A stretch of DNA of 64,000 nucleotides from Bradyrhizobium yuanmingense. GTDB taxonomy: Bacteria > Pseudomonadota > Alphaproteobacteria > Rhizobiales > Xanthobacteraceae. The translations under genes were made by a program, and so were the position numbers. The first letter of the stretch is position 1. Every line of letters begins with the position of its first letter. The notes beneath the pieces were generated by a model that was given only the letters and a program-made list of their open reading frames with translations, was not told the DNA's origin and made no database searches. Below, piece after piece: positions 8,315 to 16,946 of this stretch. The stretch is taken from contig NZ_JARFML010000034.1 in NCBI RefSeq assembly GCF_029167105.1, forward strand, positions 7,501 through 71,500, read 5' to 3'.

Positions 8315-8385
8315 GGCGAGTAGCGAGTGGCGAATAGGGAAGAAGGGCAAACCGCTCCTCTCCTACTCACGATCCGCTACTCGCC
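8315..8385. repeat. Inverted repeat of GCGAGTAGCGAGTGGC type (family F)
   Basis: GGCGAGTAGCG at 8315-8325 is perfectly inverted as CGCTACTCGCC at 8375-8385, within a longer, slightly degenerate GCGAGTGGCGAATAGG/CGCCACTCACTGCTCGC context. It sits between the thiolase and ligase genes. The arms themselves are built from short GCGA(G/A)T(A/G)G units, unlike families A-E. Confidence 0.75.
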
Positions 8386-8409
8386 ACTCACTGCTCGCTT
8401 TTGTTTTTC

Positions 8410-9582
8410 TTACAGCCGCTCCACGATCGTCACGTTGGCCATGCCGCCGCCCTCGCACATGGTCTGCAGGCCGTAGCGCTTGCCGCGCTGGTGCAGGGCG
8501 TGGACCAGCGTCGTCATCAGCTTGGTGCCGGAGCCGCCGAGCGGATGGCCGAGCGCGATGGCGCCGCCGTTGACGTTGAGACGCTCCGGGTCGGCGCCGG
8601 TGGTCTTCAGCCAGGCGGTCGGCACCGAGGCGAAGGCCTCGTTGACCTCGAACAGGTCGATGTCGCCGATCTTCATGCCGGCCTTCTCCAGCGCGCGCTT
8701 GGTGGCGTGCAGGGGAGCATCGAGCATGATCACGGGATCGCCGCCCGTCATGGTCATGTGATGGATGCGGGCGAGCGGCTTGACGCCGAGCTGCTTCAGG
8801 CCCTTCTCGTTCACCACCATGACGCCGGAGGCGCCGTCGCAGATCTGGCTGGCGCTGGCCGCAGTCAGCTTGCCGTTCTCGGCGATCAGCTTGACGCCCT
8901 TGATGCCGTCGAGCGTGACATCGAAGCGGATACCTTCGTCGATGTGGTGGGTGTCCTTGCTGCCGTCGGCACGGGTGATCTCGAGCGGCACGATCTCCTT
9001 CTTGAAGTGACCTCCTTGCGTCGCCGCGATCGCGCGCTGATGGCTGTCGTAGGAGTACTGGTCGAGCTCATCCTTGGAGAGGCCGTACTTCTCGGCCATC
9101 ATCTCCGCGCCGGTGAACTGGCTGAACACGATGTTCGGATACTTCTTCTCGATGCCCGGGCTCTTGTAATTGCCAAAGCCATTCTTGGCCGGAAGCTGCG
9201 ACGACAGGCCCATCGGCACCCGCGTCATGGATTCCACTCCGGCGGCGATCACGACGTCCATCGCACCCGACATCACCGCCTGCGCGGCGAAGTGCAGCGC
9301 TTGCTGCGAGGAGCCGCACTGGCGGTCGATCGAGGTGCCCGGCACGCTCTCCGGAAGCTTCGAGGCCATGATCGCGTTGCGCGCGACGTTGTTGGACTGC
9401 TCGCCGACCTGCATCACGCAACCCATGATCACGTCCTCGACCTGGGCCGGGTCGACCTTGGTACGGTCAACCAGCTCGTCCAGCACCTTCGCGGCGAGAT
9501 CGGCCGGATGCCAGCCGGCGAGGCGGCCCCCCTTGCGCCCGCCGGCGGTACGCGCAGCGGCGACGATGTAAGCCTCGGCCAT
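8410..9582 (-). CDS. Thiolase (acetyl-CoA C-acyltransferase)
   Basis: A 390-residue type II thiolase that either cleaves 3-ketoacyl-CoA or condenses acetyl-CoA. The nucleophile is Cys89 in DRQCGSSQQA; His346 in ALGHPLGGSG and Cys376 in CEGGGMAN complete the active site. The NEAFA motif (VNEAFASVPTAW) is also present. It is transcribed with the downstream CoA ligase and is divergent from the TetR gene, with a candidate operator in the shared spacer. In this context a degradative role ending a side-chain beta-oxidation is more likely than polyhydroxyalkanoate synthesis, since no phaB/phaC genes are near. Confidence 0.93.
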   Translation of the reverse strand: MAEAYIVAAARTAGGRKGGRLAGWHPADLAAKVLDELVDRTKVDPAQVEDVIMGCVMQVGEQSNNVARNAIMASKLPESVPGTSIDRQCGSSQQALHFAAQAVMSGAMDVVIAAGVESMTRVPMGLSSQLPAKNGFGNYKSPGIEKKYPNIVFSQFTGAEMMAEKYGLSKDELDQYSYDSHQRAIAATQGGHFKKEIVPLEITRADGSKDTHHIDEGIRFDVTLDGIKGVKLIAENGKLTAASASQICDGASGVMVVNEKGLKQLGVKPLARIHHMTMTGGDPVIMLDAPLHATKRALEKAGMKIGDIDLFEVNEAFASVPTAWLKTTGADPERLNVNGGAIALGHPLGGSGTKLMTTLVHALHQRGKRYGLQTMCEGGGMANVTIVERL

Positions 9583-9646
9583 TCGGTCTCTCCCATGATT
9601 GTTTTGGATTGGGTTGTCGGGGCGGATTTAAGGGGCGGACCATCGT

Positions 9647-9666
9647 TTAGTCAATCGATCAATTAA
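9647..9666. promoter_or_regulatory. Imperfect 20-bp dyad, candidate TetR operator
   Basis: TTAGTCAATCGATCAATTAA is symmetric in 14 of 20 positions around the centre ATCGAT. It is an A+T-rich island in the spacer between the divergent thiolase and TetR genes, where an autoregulated TetR repressor would be expected to bind. Binding is inference. Confidence 0.6.
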
Positions 9667-9732
9667 CTCTTGTGATGAGGCGCTGCATGCGCTTATCTGC
9701 GCCCCGCTTCCAGCGGCCAAACAGGGATCTCC

Positions 9733-10392
9733 GTGTCGACCAGCGTACCGAACAGGCTCCCCAGCGGGAAAAATTCCACGGCAGAGAAATTGCTGGTGGC
9801 CGCGAGCGAGCTGATGATCGAACGCTCCTCGATCGAGATCTCGCTGTCCGACATTGCGCAGAAGTCGGGCGCCAACGCCGCGCTGGTCAAATACCACTTC
9901 GGCAACAAGGACGGCCTGTTGCTGGCGCTGCTGGCGCGGGATGCCGCGACCGAGATGACCAACCTCGAATATCTGCTGGCGCAGCCGATCACGTCGACGG
10001 CGAAGCTGAAGCTGCACATCGCCGGCATCATCCGTGCCTATCACCGGTTCCCCTATATGAACCGGCTGATCCACTATCTCTTGCACGAAACCAGTGCGAG
10101 CTCTGCCGACGAAGTCTCGAAATTCTTCGTTGCGCCGCTGCTGGATTTCCACCGCCGCCTACTAGCCGAAGGCGTCAGCCGCGGCGAATTCCGCCAGACC
10201 GATCCGGTGCTGTTCTACACCAGCCTGATCGGCGCCTGCGATCACCTGTTCTTCGGCCGGCACGCGATGTCCCGCGCGACGGGCGTCGGCCCGGTCACCG
10301 ACGATGTCTGCCGGCAATACATCAAGCACATGGAAACGCTGATCTGCGGCGGCATCCTCACGCAAGCCGGGGAAGCGGCCGCGGCCGGATAG
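9733..10392 (+). CDS. TetR-family transcriptional regulator
   Basis: A 219-residue regulator. The helix-turn-helix is at about residues 17-62, with EISLSDIAQKSGANAALVKYHFGNKDGLL as the recognition part. The C-terminal domain contains a region like TetR_C with FYTSLIGACDHLFFGR. The start is GTG 9733 behind AGGGA. It is divergent from the thiolase-ligase pair and 55 bp upstream of the HSD10-like gene, with which it may be co-transcribed. By family knowledge such regulators in acyl-CoA catabolic loci respond to an acyl-CoA; here it likely controls both flanking sets. Confidence 0.9.
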   Translation: MSTSVPNRLPSGKNSTAEKLLVAASELMIERSSIEISLSDIAQKSGANAALVKYHFGNKDGLLLALLARDAATEMTNLEYLLAQPITSTAKLKLHIAGIIRAYHRFPYMNRLIHYLLHETSASSADEVSKFFVAPLLDFHRRLLAEGVSRGEFRQTDPVLFYTSLIGACDHLFFGRHAMSRATGVGPVTDDVCRQYIKHMETLICGGILTQAGEAAAAG

Positions 10393-10447
10393 TCCGGCCG
10401 TCACTTCACAAGTCCAGAGAAGAAACGCCCAAGGAAAGGTACACGCG

Positions 10448-11206
10448 ATGCAGTTGAAAGACGTAGCCGTTCTCATCACCGGCGGTGGTTCGGGCCTTGG
10501 TGCCGCGACCGCCCGCGCCATGGCGGCCAAGGGCGCCAAGATCGGCGTGATCGACCAGAGCAAGGAAAACGCCGAGAAGGTGGCTGCCGAAGTGAAGGGC
10601 GTCGCGCTGCATGCCGACGTCACCAGCGAGGAGCAGATCAAGGCGGCGATCGCCAAGGCCGAAGCCGCACACGGCGTCGCCCGCGTGCTGATGAACTGCG
10701 CCGGCATCGGCGGCTCGCAGCGCATCGTCGGTCGTGACGGTGTCTATCCGCTGGAAAAGTTCGCGCGCATCATCAACGTCAACCTGATAGGCACGTTCAA
10801 CTGCCTGCGTCTGTTCGCCGAGCGCCTCGTCACTGCGGAGCCCATCGGAGAAGAGCGCGGCGTCATCATCAACACCGCCTCGGTTGCGGCCTACGAAGGC
10901 CAGATCGGCCAGATCGCCTATTCGGCGTCAAAGGGCGGCGTCGTCGGCCTCACGCTGCCGGCCGCGCGCGATCTCGCCAGCCAGAAGATCCGCGTCAACA
11001 CCATTGCACCCGGCCTGTTCTTCACGCCGCTGCTGATGGGCTTGAACGAAGAGGCGCGCAAGAGCCTCGGCGCCCAGGTGCCGCATCCTTCGCGTCTCGG
11101 CGATGCCAACGAATACGGCATGCTCGCGGTGCACATCGTCGAAAACCCGATGTTGAACGGCGAGACCATCCGCCTCGACGGTGCCATCCGCATGGCGCCA
11201 AGGTAG
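10448..11206 (+). CDS. Short-chain dehydrogenase, 3-hydroxyacyl-CoA dehydrogenase type II (HSD10-like)
   Basis: A 252-residue classical SDR. The NAD motif is TGGGSGLG (11-18), the catalytic Ser is in NTASVAAYEGQ and the YxxxK pair in YSASKGGVVG. The closing segment IRLDGAIRMAPR and the inserted PIGEERGVIINTAS region are typical of HSD10-type 3-hydroxyacyl-CoA dehydrogenases. With the crotonase and acyl-CoA dehydrogenases nearby it can supply the third step of a beta-oxidation round. It follows the TetR gene on the same strand and precedes a repeat-filled 250-bp gap. Confidence 0.9.
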   Translation: MQLKDVAVLITGGGSGLGAATARAMAAKGAKIGVIDQSKENAEKVAAEVKGVALHADVTSEEQIKAAIAKAEAAHGVARVLMNCAGIGGSQRIVGRDGVYPLEKFARIINVNLIGTFNCLRLFAERLVTAEPIGEERGVIINTASVAAYEGQIGQIAYSASKGGVVGLTLPAARDLASQKIRVNTIAPGLFFTPLLMGLNEEARKSLGAQVPHPSRLGDANEYGMLAVHIVENPMLNGETIRLDGAIRMAPR

Positions 11207-11220
11207 GTACTTTCTTCCTT

Positions 11221-11409
11221 CTCCCCTTGTGGGAGAAGGTGGCATAAGCGGCCTTCGGCCGCCGTCCTTAAAAGGACGCCGAAGCGAAGCTTCGGCTATG
11301 GCGCCGGATGAGGGGTTGTCTCCACAATCTCATCTGTGGAGGCAGACCCCTCACCCAAGCGAGTGTGCGGCTAGCGATTTACATGCCCTCTCCCACAAGG
11401 GGGAGAGGG
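11221..11409. repeat. Palindromic repeat, family D copy 1
   Basis: The outer arms are CTCCCCTTGTGGGAGAAGGT and CTCTCCCACAAGGGGGAGAG, each itself a small hairpin. Inner parts include GGCCTTCGGCC and GCCGAAGCGAAGCTTCGGC. The element fills most of the gap before the crotonase gene, so the crotonase ribosome site is just outside its right arm. Related copies are at 22888 and 51668. Confidence 0.85.
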
Positions 11410-11453
11410 CGCAGCCAATCGGCGCCGCGACCCGCGGCAAGCACGAGGCCCCC

Positions 11454-12260
11454 ATGTCCCAACCGCTGCTGATCGAACACAACGACGGCGTCGACCGGGT
11501 GACGCTCAATCGGCCCGAGCACCTCAACGCCCTCGATCCCGCGCTGATCGAAGCGCTCAACGACTATTTCCAAGGCTTGCAACGCAATCGCGACACCCGC
11601 GTCGTCGTGCTCAAGGGCGCCGGCAGGAATTTTTGTGCCGGCCTCGATCTCAAGGCTGCGATGGCGCGCCGGGCCGGACAGCAGGAGCCACCCGGCGTCA
11701 CGGAGTCGCTGGATTCGCAGCGGCGCATCGCCGACATCGTGATGCTGATGCGGCGCTGTCCGCAGCCGATCCTGGCGCTGGTGCAGGGCGCGGCCGCCGG
11801 CGGCGGCTTCGCGCTGGCACTGGCGTCCGACATCCGTATCGCAACCAAGTCAGCGCGGATGAACTGCGCCTTCATCAAGCTCGGTCTCGGCGGCTGCGAC
11901 ATCGGCACCAGCTATTTTCTGCCGCGCCTCGTCGGCGTCTCCGTCGCATCCGAGCTGATCCTCACCGGGCGCTTCATCGGAGCGGAGCGCGCGCTCGCGG
12001 TCGGTCTCGTCTCGGAGGTCGTGGACGAGGACAAGCTCGACGACGCGGCCGCGCCTTACGTCGAGGCGATGTTGACGGCCTCGCCCGTGGGCCTGCGGCT
12101 ATCCAAGGAATGTCTCAACATGAGCGTCGATGCCGGCTCGCTGGAAGCTGCGATCGCGATGGAGGATCGCAACCAGGTCCTGTGCAGCCGCTCGGAAGAG
12201 TTTTCGGAAGGCATCAGGGCCTTCCTTGAGAAGCGAAAGCCTGTCTATATCAGGCGCTGA
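11454..12260 (+). CDS. Enoyl-CoA hydratase/isomerase (crotonase) family protein, altered active site
   Basis: A 268-residue crotonase-fold enzyme. The start ATG 11454 (MSQPLLIEHNDG) is used because the upstream frame only reads a repeat. The oxyanion-hole segments are visible as NFCAGLDLKA and AAAGGGFALA. The two glutamates of enoyl-CoA hydratase are absent: the first position reads GGFALA and the second NCAFIKLG. An Asp in GGCDIGTSYFLPRL aligns with the single catalytic Asp of dienoyl-CoA isomerases (their ADVGT segment). So an isomerase, or another crotonase reaction, is more likely than simple hydration. It is followed by the feruloyl-CoA-synthase-like gene 43 bp downstream. Confidence 0.88.
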   Translation: MSQPLLIEHNDGVDRVTLNRPEHLNALDPALIEALNDYFQGLQRNRDTRVVVLKGAGRNFCAGLDLKAAMARRAGQQEPPGVTESLDSQRRIADIVMLMRRCPQPILALVQGAAAGGGFALALASDIRIATKSARMNCAFIKLGLGGCDIGTSYFLPRLVGVSVASELILTGRFIGAERALAVGLVSEVVDEDKLDDAAAPYVEAMLTASPVGLRLSKECLNMSVDAGSLEAAIAMEDRNQVLCSRSEEFSEGIRAFLEKRKPVYIRR

Positions 12261-12303
12261 ACGATGAAGATCCGCAAAGGACAGTAATTCCGGGAGACGC
12301 AAA

Positions 12304-14175
12304 ATGAGTGGAAGCGCGGCGGCGGTGATGACGAAGCCCGCCTTTCGCAAGGTCCAGTGGCTCGCGCGCGACATCGACGTCGAGCGCCGCGGCGACGGCA
12401 CGGTGGTGCTGAAATCGCGCATTCCGCTGCAGCCTTATGAGAAGCACATCCCGGCGTCGCTGGCGAAATGGGCGAAGGAAGCGCCCGAACGCATCTGGCT
12501 GGCACAGCGCGGCGGTGCGAACCGCGAATGGCGCAAGGTGTCCTATGGCGAAGCCAAGCGCATCGTGGACGCGCTGACGCAAGGCCTGCTCAATCTCGAG
12601 CTCGAGGGCCGGCCCGTCACGATCCTCTCCGGCAATTCGATCGAGCATGCACTGATGACGCAGGCCGCAATGCAGGCGCGCGTCCCGGCAGCGCCGGTGT
12701 CGCCGGCCTACTCCTTGATGAGCCACGATCACGTCAAGCTCAAGTACCTGTTCGACCTGATCAAGCCGGCCGTGCTGATGGTGCAGGACGGCCCGACCTT
12801 CGAAAGGGCGCTGAAGGCGCTCGATCTCAGCGGCGTCACCGTGGTTCACGTTGCGCGGCCCTGCGAGGGCATCAAGAGCGTCAGCTTCGCCGAGCTCGCG
12901 GCAACGCCTGTCACGGCCGATGTCGAGGCCTCGATTGCGAAGATCACGCCGCAGACCGTCGGCAAGCTGCTGTTCACGTCGGGCTCGACCGGCATGCCCA
13001 AGGCCGTCATCAACACGCAGGAGATGATGTGCGCCAATGCAGCCATGATGATGCAGGTGCGGCCGCGCGATCCGAACGGGCCGATCTCGACCATGCTGGA
13101 CTGGATGCCCTGGAACCACACCATGGGCGGCAATGCCGCGTTCCACCCGATCCTGGTCGACGGCGGCACGCTCTATATCGATGACGGAAGGCCGATGCCG
13201 GGCCAGTTCGAGGAGACGCTGCGAAACCTGCGCGAGATCTCGCCGACTTATTACGCCAACGTGCCGGCCGGCTACGCCGCTCTCGCCGCCGCCATGGAGA
13301 AGGACGACGCGCTCTGCCGCTCGTTCTTCAAGAACCTTGCGATCATGGCCTATGGCGGTGCGCGGCTGCCCGACGATCTCTATGAGCGCATGCAGACGCT
13401 GGCGGTAAAGACCACCGGCGAGCGCATCGTGTTCTACACGGGCTGGGGTTCGACTGAGACCGCGCCGACCTCGACCGGCACCTATTGGGACACCGAGCGC
13501 GTCGGCCTGATCGGCCTGCCGTTTCCCGGCGTCGAGTTGAAGATGGTGCCCTGCGGCTCGAAGTACGAATTGCGCCTGCGCGGCGTCAACGTCACGCCCG
13601 GCTATTTCGGCCAGCCGGAGCTGACCAGGAAGATGTTCGACGAGGAAGGTTTCTACTGCATCGGCGATGCCGGCATCTTCGTCGACGATGCCGATCCGGT
13701 GCAAGGCATCATCTTTGCCGGCCGCGTGGTGGAAGACTTCAAGCTCACCACGGGCACATTCGTGCATGTCGGCTCGCTGCGGACCGATGCGATCGCGGCC
13801 GCCACGCCTGTCGTGCACGACGCGCTGGTCGCGGGGCAGGATCGTCCCTTCATTGGTCTGTTGGCCTGGCCGAACCTGCACGCCTGCCGCCAGCTGGTCG
13901 GCAATCCCGATCTGAGTTTTGCCGATGCGGTGAGACATCCCGAGGTGATCGCCTGCTTCAAGCGCGGCCTGGAAGCCCACAACCGGGAGTGCGAAGGCGC
14001 CAGCAGCCGTATCATCGCGCGCGCGATGCTGATGGTCGAGCCGCCCTCGATCGACGGCAACGAGCTCACCGACAAGGGCTACATCAACCAGCGCGCCGGC
14101 CTGGAACGCCGCGCGGCGCTGGTGGAGCGGCTCTATGCGGACGCGCCGGATGAAGATGTGATCGTGCTGAAATGA
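12304..14175 (+). CDS. Feruloyl-CoA-synthase-like AMP-forming ligase
   Basis: A 623-residue ANL ligase, longer than FadD. The phosphate loop is LLFTSGSTGMPKAV near residue 222-235, the A5 motif YTGWGSTETAPTS, and the LRLRGVNVTPGYF segment precedes the hinge. The C-terminal lysine region is degraded (GNELTDKGYINQ), as in the family annotated as feruloyl-CoA synthases. That family activates hydroxycinnamates or related aryl acids; which substrate applies here is unknown. GGAGA precedes ATG 12304. With the crotonase upstream and dehydrogenases downstream it suggests oxidation of an aryl or branched side chain, with the product handled by the thiolase to the left. Confidence 0.82.
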   Translation: MSGSAAAVMTKPAFRKVQWLARDIDVERRGDGTVVLKSRIPLQPYEKHIPASLAKWAKEAPERIWLAQRGGANREWRKVSYGEAKRIVDALTQGLLNLELEGRPVTILSGNSIEHALMTQAAMQARVPAAPVSPAYSLMSHDHVKLKYLFDLIKPAVLMVQDGPTFERALKALDLSGVTVVHVARPCEGIKSVSFAELAATPVTADVEASIAKITPQTVGKLLFTSGSTGMPKAVINTQEMMCANAAMMMQVRPRDPNGPISTMLDWMPWNHTMGGNAAFHPILVDGGTLYIDDGRPMPGQFEETLRNLREISPTYYANVPAGYAALAAAMEKDDALCRSFFKNLAIMAYGGARLPDDLYERMQTLAVKTTGERIVFYTGWGSTETAPTSTGTYWDTERVGLIGLPFPGVELKMVPCGSKYELRLRGVNVTPGYFGQPELTRKMFDEEGFYCIGDAGIFVDDADPVQGIIFAGRVVEDFKLTTGTFVHVGSLRTDAIAAATPVVHDALVAGQDRPFIGLLAWPNLHACRQLVGNPDLSFADAVRHPEVIACFKRGLEAHNRECEGASSRIIARAMLMVEPPSIDGNELTDKGYINQRAGLERRAALVERLYADAPDEDVIVLK

Positions 14176-14195
14176 GCGCTCAACTCTCTCACCTC

Positions 14196-14293
14196 GTCAT
14201 TCCGGGATGCGCCGCGAGGCGCAGGCCCGGAATCCATAACCCCGGCTTGTGGCTATGGATTCCGGGCTCGCGCTACGCGCGCCCCGGAATGAC
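14196..14293. repeat. Palindromic repeat, family B copy 2
   Basis: GTCATTCCGGGATGCGCC on the left pairs with GCGCCCCGGAATGAC on the right, with inner CCCGGAATCCATA and TATGGATTCCGGG arms. It fills the spacer before the first acyl-CoA dehydrogenase gene. Confidence 0.88.
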
Positions 14294-14334
14294 GGTGCCA
14301 ATAATTGACAACGAATAAACAAAGGTAGCCCGCC

Positions 14335-15462
14335 ATGAACTTCGATTTCTCCGACGATCAAAAACAGCTCCGCGACCAGGCGCGCAAGTTCCTCACTGAA
14401 AAATGCTCGCCCAAGGCGGTGCGTGTCGTGCTCGACGGCAAGGCGCCGTATGACAAGGAGCTGTGGAAAGGCCTCGCCGAGATGGGCTTCCTCGGTGTCG
14501 CCATTCCGGAGGAGTTCGGCGGCGCCGGCGCCGGTCATCTCGAGCTGTGCGTAATCGCGGAAGAAATGGGCCGGGCGAATGCGCCGGTGCCGTTCTCCTC
14601 GACCGTGTACCTCGCTGCCGAAGCGCTGCTGATCGCGGGCAGCGACGCGCAGAAGAAGAAATGGCTGCCGGCGATTGCTTCCGGGGAGGCCATCGGCACG
14701 CTGGCGCTGTTCGAGGGCAAGGGCAATCCGGCTCCGAAGAACGTCAAGCTGACGGCTGCGAACGGGGTGCTCAACGGCGTCAAGAAGCCGGTCGCCGACG
14801 GTGCGATCGCCGATTTTGCGGTGGTTGCCGCGCGCGCGGGATCGAGCGGGCGCGAGGCCGACATCTCGCTGTTTCTGGTCGATCTCAAAGCCGGCGGCGT
14901 CGAGGTCAAGAACCTCACCAATCTCGATCCGACCCGCGGGCAGGCCGAGATCACCTTCAAGGACGCCAAAGCCGAGCCGCTCGGCGCTGCGGGCGAAGGC
15001 TGGAGCATCCTCACCCAGGTGCTCGACCGCGCCGCGGTGCTGTGCGCGTTCGAGCAGGTCGGCGGCGCCGATCGCGCGCTCGAGATGGGGCGCGACTACG
15101 CGCTGGACCGCATCGCCTTCGGCCGGCAGATCGGCTCGTTCCAGGCCGTCAAGCACATGCTCGCCGACATGTACGTCTCGGCGACCCTGGCGCGCTCCAA
15201 CAGCTATTACGGCGCCTGGGCGCTCTCGACGAATGCGGCCGAGCTGCCGGAAGCCGCCGCTGCTGCGCGCATCAGCGCGACGCAGGCGTTCCAGCACTGC
15301 GCCAAGAACAACATCCAGGTCCACGGCGGCATGGGCTTCACCTGGGAGTTCGACTGCCACATGTACTACCGCCGCGCCAACGCCATGGCGCTGGGCCTGG
15401 GCAGCCTCACTTATTGGGAAGATCAGCTGATCGATCGGATGCGGAAGAAGAACGCGGCGTAG
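14335..15462 (+). CDS. Acyl-CoA dehydrogenase, FadE28/ChsE-like small type
   Basis: A 375-residue flavoprotein homologue that forms an alpha,beta double bond in an acyl-CoA. The N-terminal helical domain (MNFDFSDDQKQLRDQ) and the GFLGVAIPEEFGGAGAG segment are clear. The middle domain is short on the standard FAD-contact motif: around residue 125 it reads LALFEGKGNP rather than the usual T-E-P-x-x-GSD. The C-terminal IQVHGGMGFTWEFDCHMYYRRA segment resembles the beta-type partner in actinobacterial steroid heterotetrameric dehydrogenases. The next two genes are full-type dehydrogenases with the standard SEP-x-GSD motif. Pairing with one of them is therefore a reasonable inference. Confidence 0.88.
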   Translation: MNFDFSDDQKQLRDQARKFLTEKCSPKAVRVVLDGKAPYDKELWKGLAEMGFLGVAIPEEFGGAGAGHLELCVIAEEMGRANAPVPFSSTVYLAAEALLIAGSDAQKKKWLPAIASGEAIGTLALFEGKGNPAPKNVKLTAANGVLNGVKKPVADGAIADFAVVAARAGSSGREADISLFLVDLKAGGVEVKNLTNLDPTRGQAEITFKDAKAEPLGAAGEGWSILTQVLDRAAVLCAFEQVGGADRALEMGRDYALDRIAFGRQIGSFQAVKHMLADMYVSATLARSNSYYGAWALSTNAAELPEAAAAARISATQAFQHCAKNNIQVHGGMGFTWEFDCHMYYRRANAMALGLGSLTYWEDQLIDRMRKKNAA

Positions 15463-15470
15463 TTCCTGTC

Positions 15471-15569
15471 GTCATTCCGGGGCGCCGCAAAGCGGCGAAC
15501 CCGGAATCTCGAGATGAGGCCGTAACCTCTGGATTCCGGGTTCGATGCTTCGCATCGCCCCGGAATGAC
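15471..15569. repeat. Palindromic repeat, family B copy 3
   Basis: GTCATTCCGGGGCGCC and ATCGCCCCGGAATGAC are the ends, with GAACCCGGAATCTC and CTGGATTCCGGGTTC inside. The right end lies 16 bp from the next start codon, so the ribosome site GAGAGA of that gene is immediately outside the element. Confidence 0.88.
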
Positions 15570-15585
15570 GGAAGAGAGAGAACAT

Positions 15586-16830
15586 ATGAACTTCGACGAC
15601 ACCCCGCAGGAAGCCGAGTTCCGCGCCACCGCCCGCGCCTGGATCAGCGCCAATGCACCTAAGCAATACGAGGAGGAGCTGCGCAAATCCTCGCTCGGCC
15701 GCACCGTGCTCAAGAACGCTGACATCCTCCAGGTCGCAAAAGCCTGGCAGAAGAAAAAGGCCGACGCTGGTTGGGCCTGCCTGCACTGGCCGAAGGAATA
15801 TGGCGGCCGCGGCGCCTCGCCGATCGAGCGCGTGATCTGGCAGCAGGAGGAGGGGCCGTTCGGCCAGCTCTCCCGCATGTTCATCATCGGCCACGGCATG
15901 TGCGGGCCGACCATGATGGCGTTCGCGCGCGAGGAGCATAAGCGCACCTATCTGCCGCCGCTCGCCTCCGGCGAGAAGGTCTGGTGCCAGCTGTTCTCCG
16001 AGCCCGCCGGCGGCTCGGACGTTGCTGGCCTGCGCACGCGCGCGGAGAAGGACGGCGACGACTGGATCATCAACGGCCAGAAGATCTGGACCTCGGGCGC
16101 GCATTATTCCGACTACGGCATCCTGCTCACCCGCACCGATCCGACCGTGCCCAAGCACAAGGGCCTCACCATGTTCTTCCTGGACATGAAGAGCCCGGGC
16201 GTCGAGGTGCGGCCGATCAAGCAGGCGAGCGGCGCCTCCGACTTCAACGAGGTCTATTTCACCAATGTCCGCATCCCCGACCATCAGCGCCTCGGCGAGG
16301 TCGGTGACGGCTGGAACGTCTCGCTGACCACGCTGATGAACGAGCGCAGCGCGATCGGCGCGGCCGTGTCGACCGGCTTCCCCGAATTGTTCGAGTACTG
16401 CTCCAGCCTGATGCTCGACGACGGCCCGGCGATCGAGGATCGCGCGGTCCGCTCCAAGCTGGCGAACTGGGCGGTGAAGGCGAGCGGCCTGAAATACACC
16501 AGCATGCGCGCGATCTCGGCGCTGTCGAGGGGCGAACGCCCGGGGCCGGAGAACTCCATTGGCAAGCTGGTGGCCGGCTCCATGATCCAGGACGTCGCGA
16601 CCTATGCACTCGATCTGCAGGGCGCGTCCGGCGTCGTCAGCGGCGAGGATGGCGAGCTGGCCGGCCGTTTCCAGGCCATGCTGCTGCGTGCGCCGGGTAC
16701 GCGGGTCGAAGGCGGCACCGACGAGATCATGCGCAACATCATCGCCGAGCGCGTGTTGGGCCTGCCCGGCGACATCCGCGTCGACAAGGACGTGCCGTTC
16801 AACAAGATCCCGACGAAGGGAAGAAATTAG
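15586..16830 (+). CDS. Acyl-CoA dehydrogenase, FadE29-like, tandem copy 1
   Basis: A 414-residue acyl-CoA dehydrogenase. ATG 15586 (MNFDDTPQEAEF) is chosen over a 7-codon longer frame because it matches the paralogue and follows a GAGAGAGA site. The FAD/substrate segment FSEPAGGSDVAGLRTRA and INGQKIWTSGAHYSDY are complete, and the C-terminus EGGTDEIMRNIIAERVLGLPGD carries the usual FAD-contact motif. The gene immediately downstream is a near copy along its whole length, with the same ends (DIRVDKDVPFNKIPTKG). A short insertion-free alignment and a shared repeat in front of each suggest recent tandem duplication. Confidence 0.92.
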   Translation: MNFDDTPQEAEFRATARAWISANAPKQYEEELRKSSLGRTVLKNADILQVAKAWQKKKADAGWACLHWPKEYGGRGASPIERVIWQQEEGPFGQLSRMFIIGHGMCGPTMMAFAREEHKRTYLPPLASGEKVWCQLFSEPAGGSDVAGLRTRAEKDGDDWIINGQKIWTSGAHYSDYGILLTRTDPTVPKHKGLTMFFLDMKSPGVEVRPIKQASGASDFNEVYFTNVRIPDHQRLGEVGDGWNVSLTTLMNERSAIGAAVSTGFPELFEYCSSLMLDDGPAIEDRAVRSKLANWAVKASGLKYTSMRAISALSRGERPGPENSIGKLVAGSMIQDVATYALDLQGASGVVSGEDGELAGRFQAMLLRAPGTRVEGGTDEIMRNIIAERVLGLPGDIRVDKDVPFNKIPTKGRN

Positions 16831-16832
16831 CC

Positions 16833-16930
16833 GTCATTCCGGGGCGGCTCGAAGAGCCGAACCCGGAATCTCGAAGTGAAAGATGCAAGTTCTAGCTTCC
16901 GGGTTCGCGCGTTGCGCGCCCCGGAATGAC
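16833..16930. repeat. Palindromic repeat, family B copy 4
   Basis: GTCATTCCGGGGCGGC and GCGCCCCGGAATGAC form the ends, with AACCCGGAATCTCGAAG inside on the left and CTTCCGGGTTCG on the right. It begins 2 bp after the stop of the first tandem dehydrogenase and ends 16 bp before the start of the second, matching the position of copy 3 before the first. Confidence 0.88.
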
Positions 16931-16946
16931 AAGAAAGGGAAGCGCC

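Noticed and set aside
11221..11409. Family D element as a CRISPR array
   Set aside because: It is one nested palindrome, not regularly spaced direct repeats with unique spacers; no cas genes are nearby.
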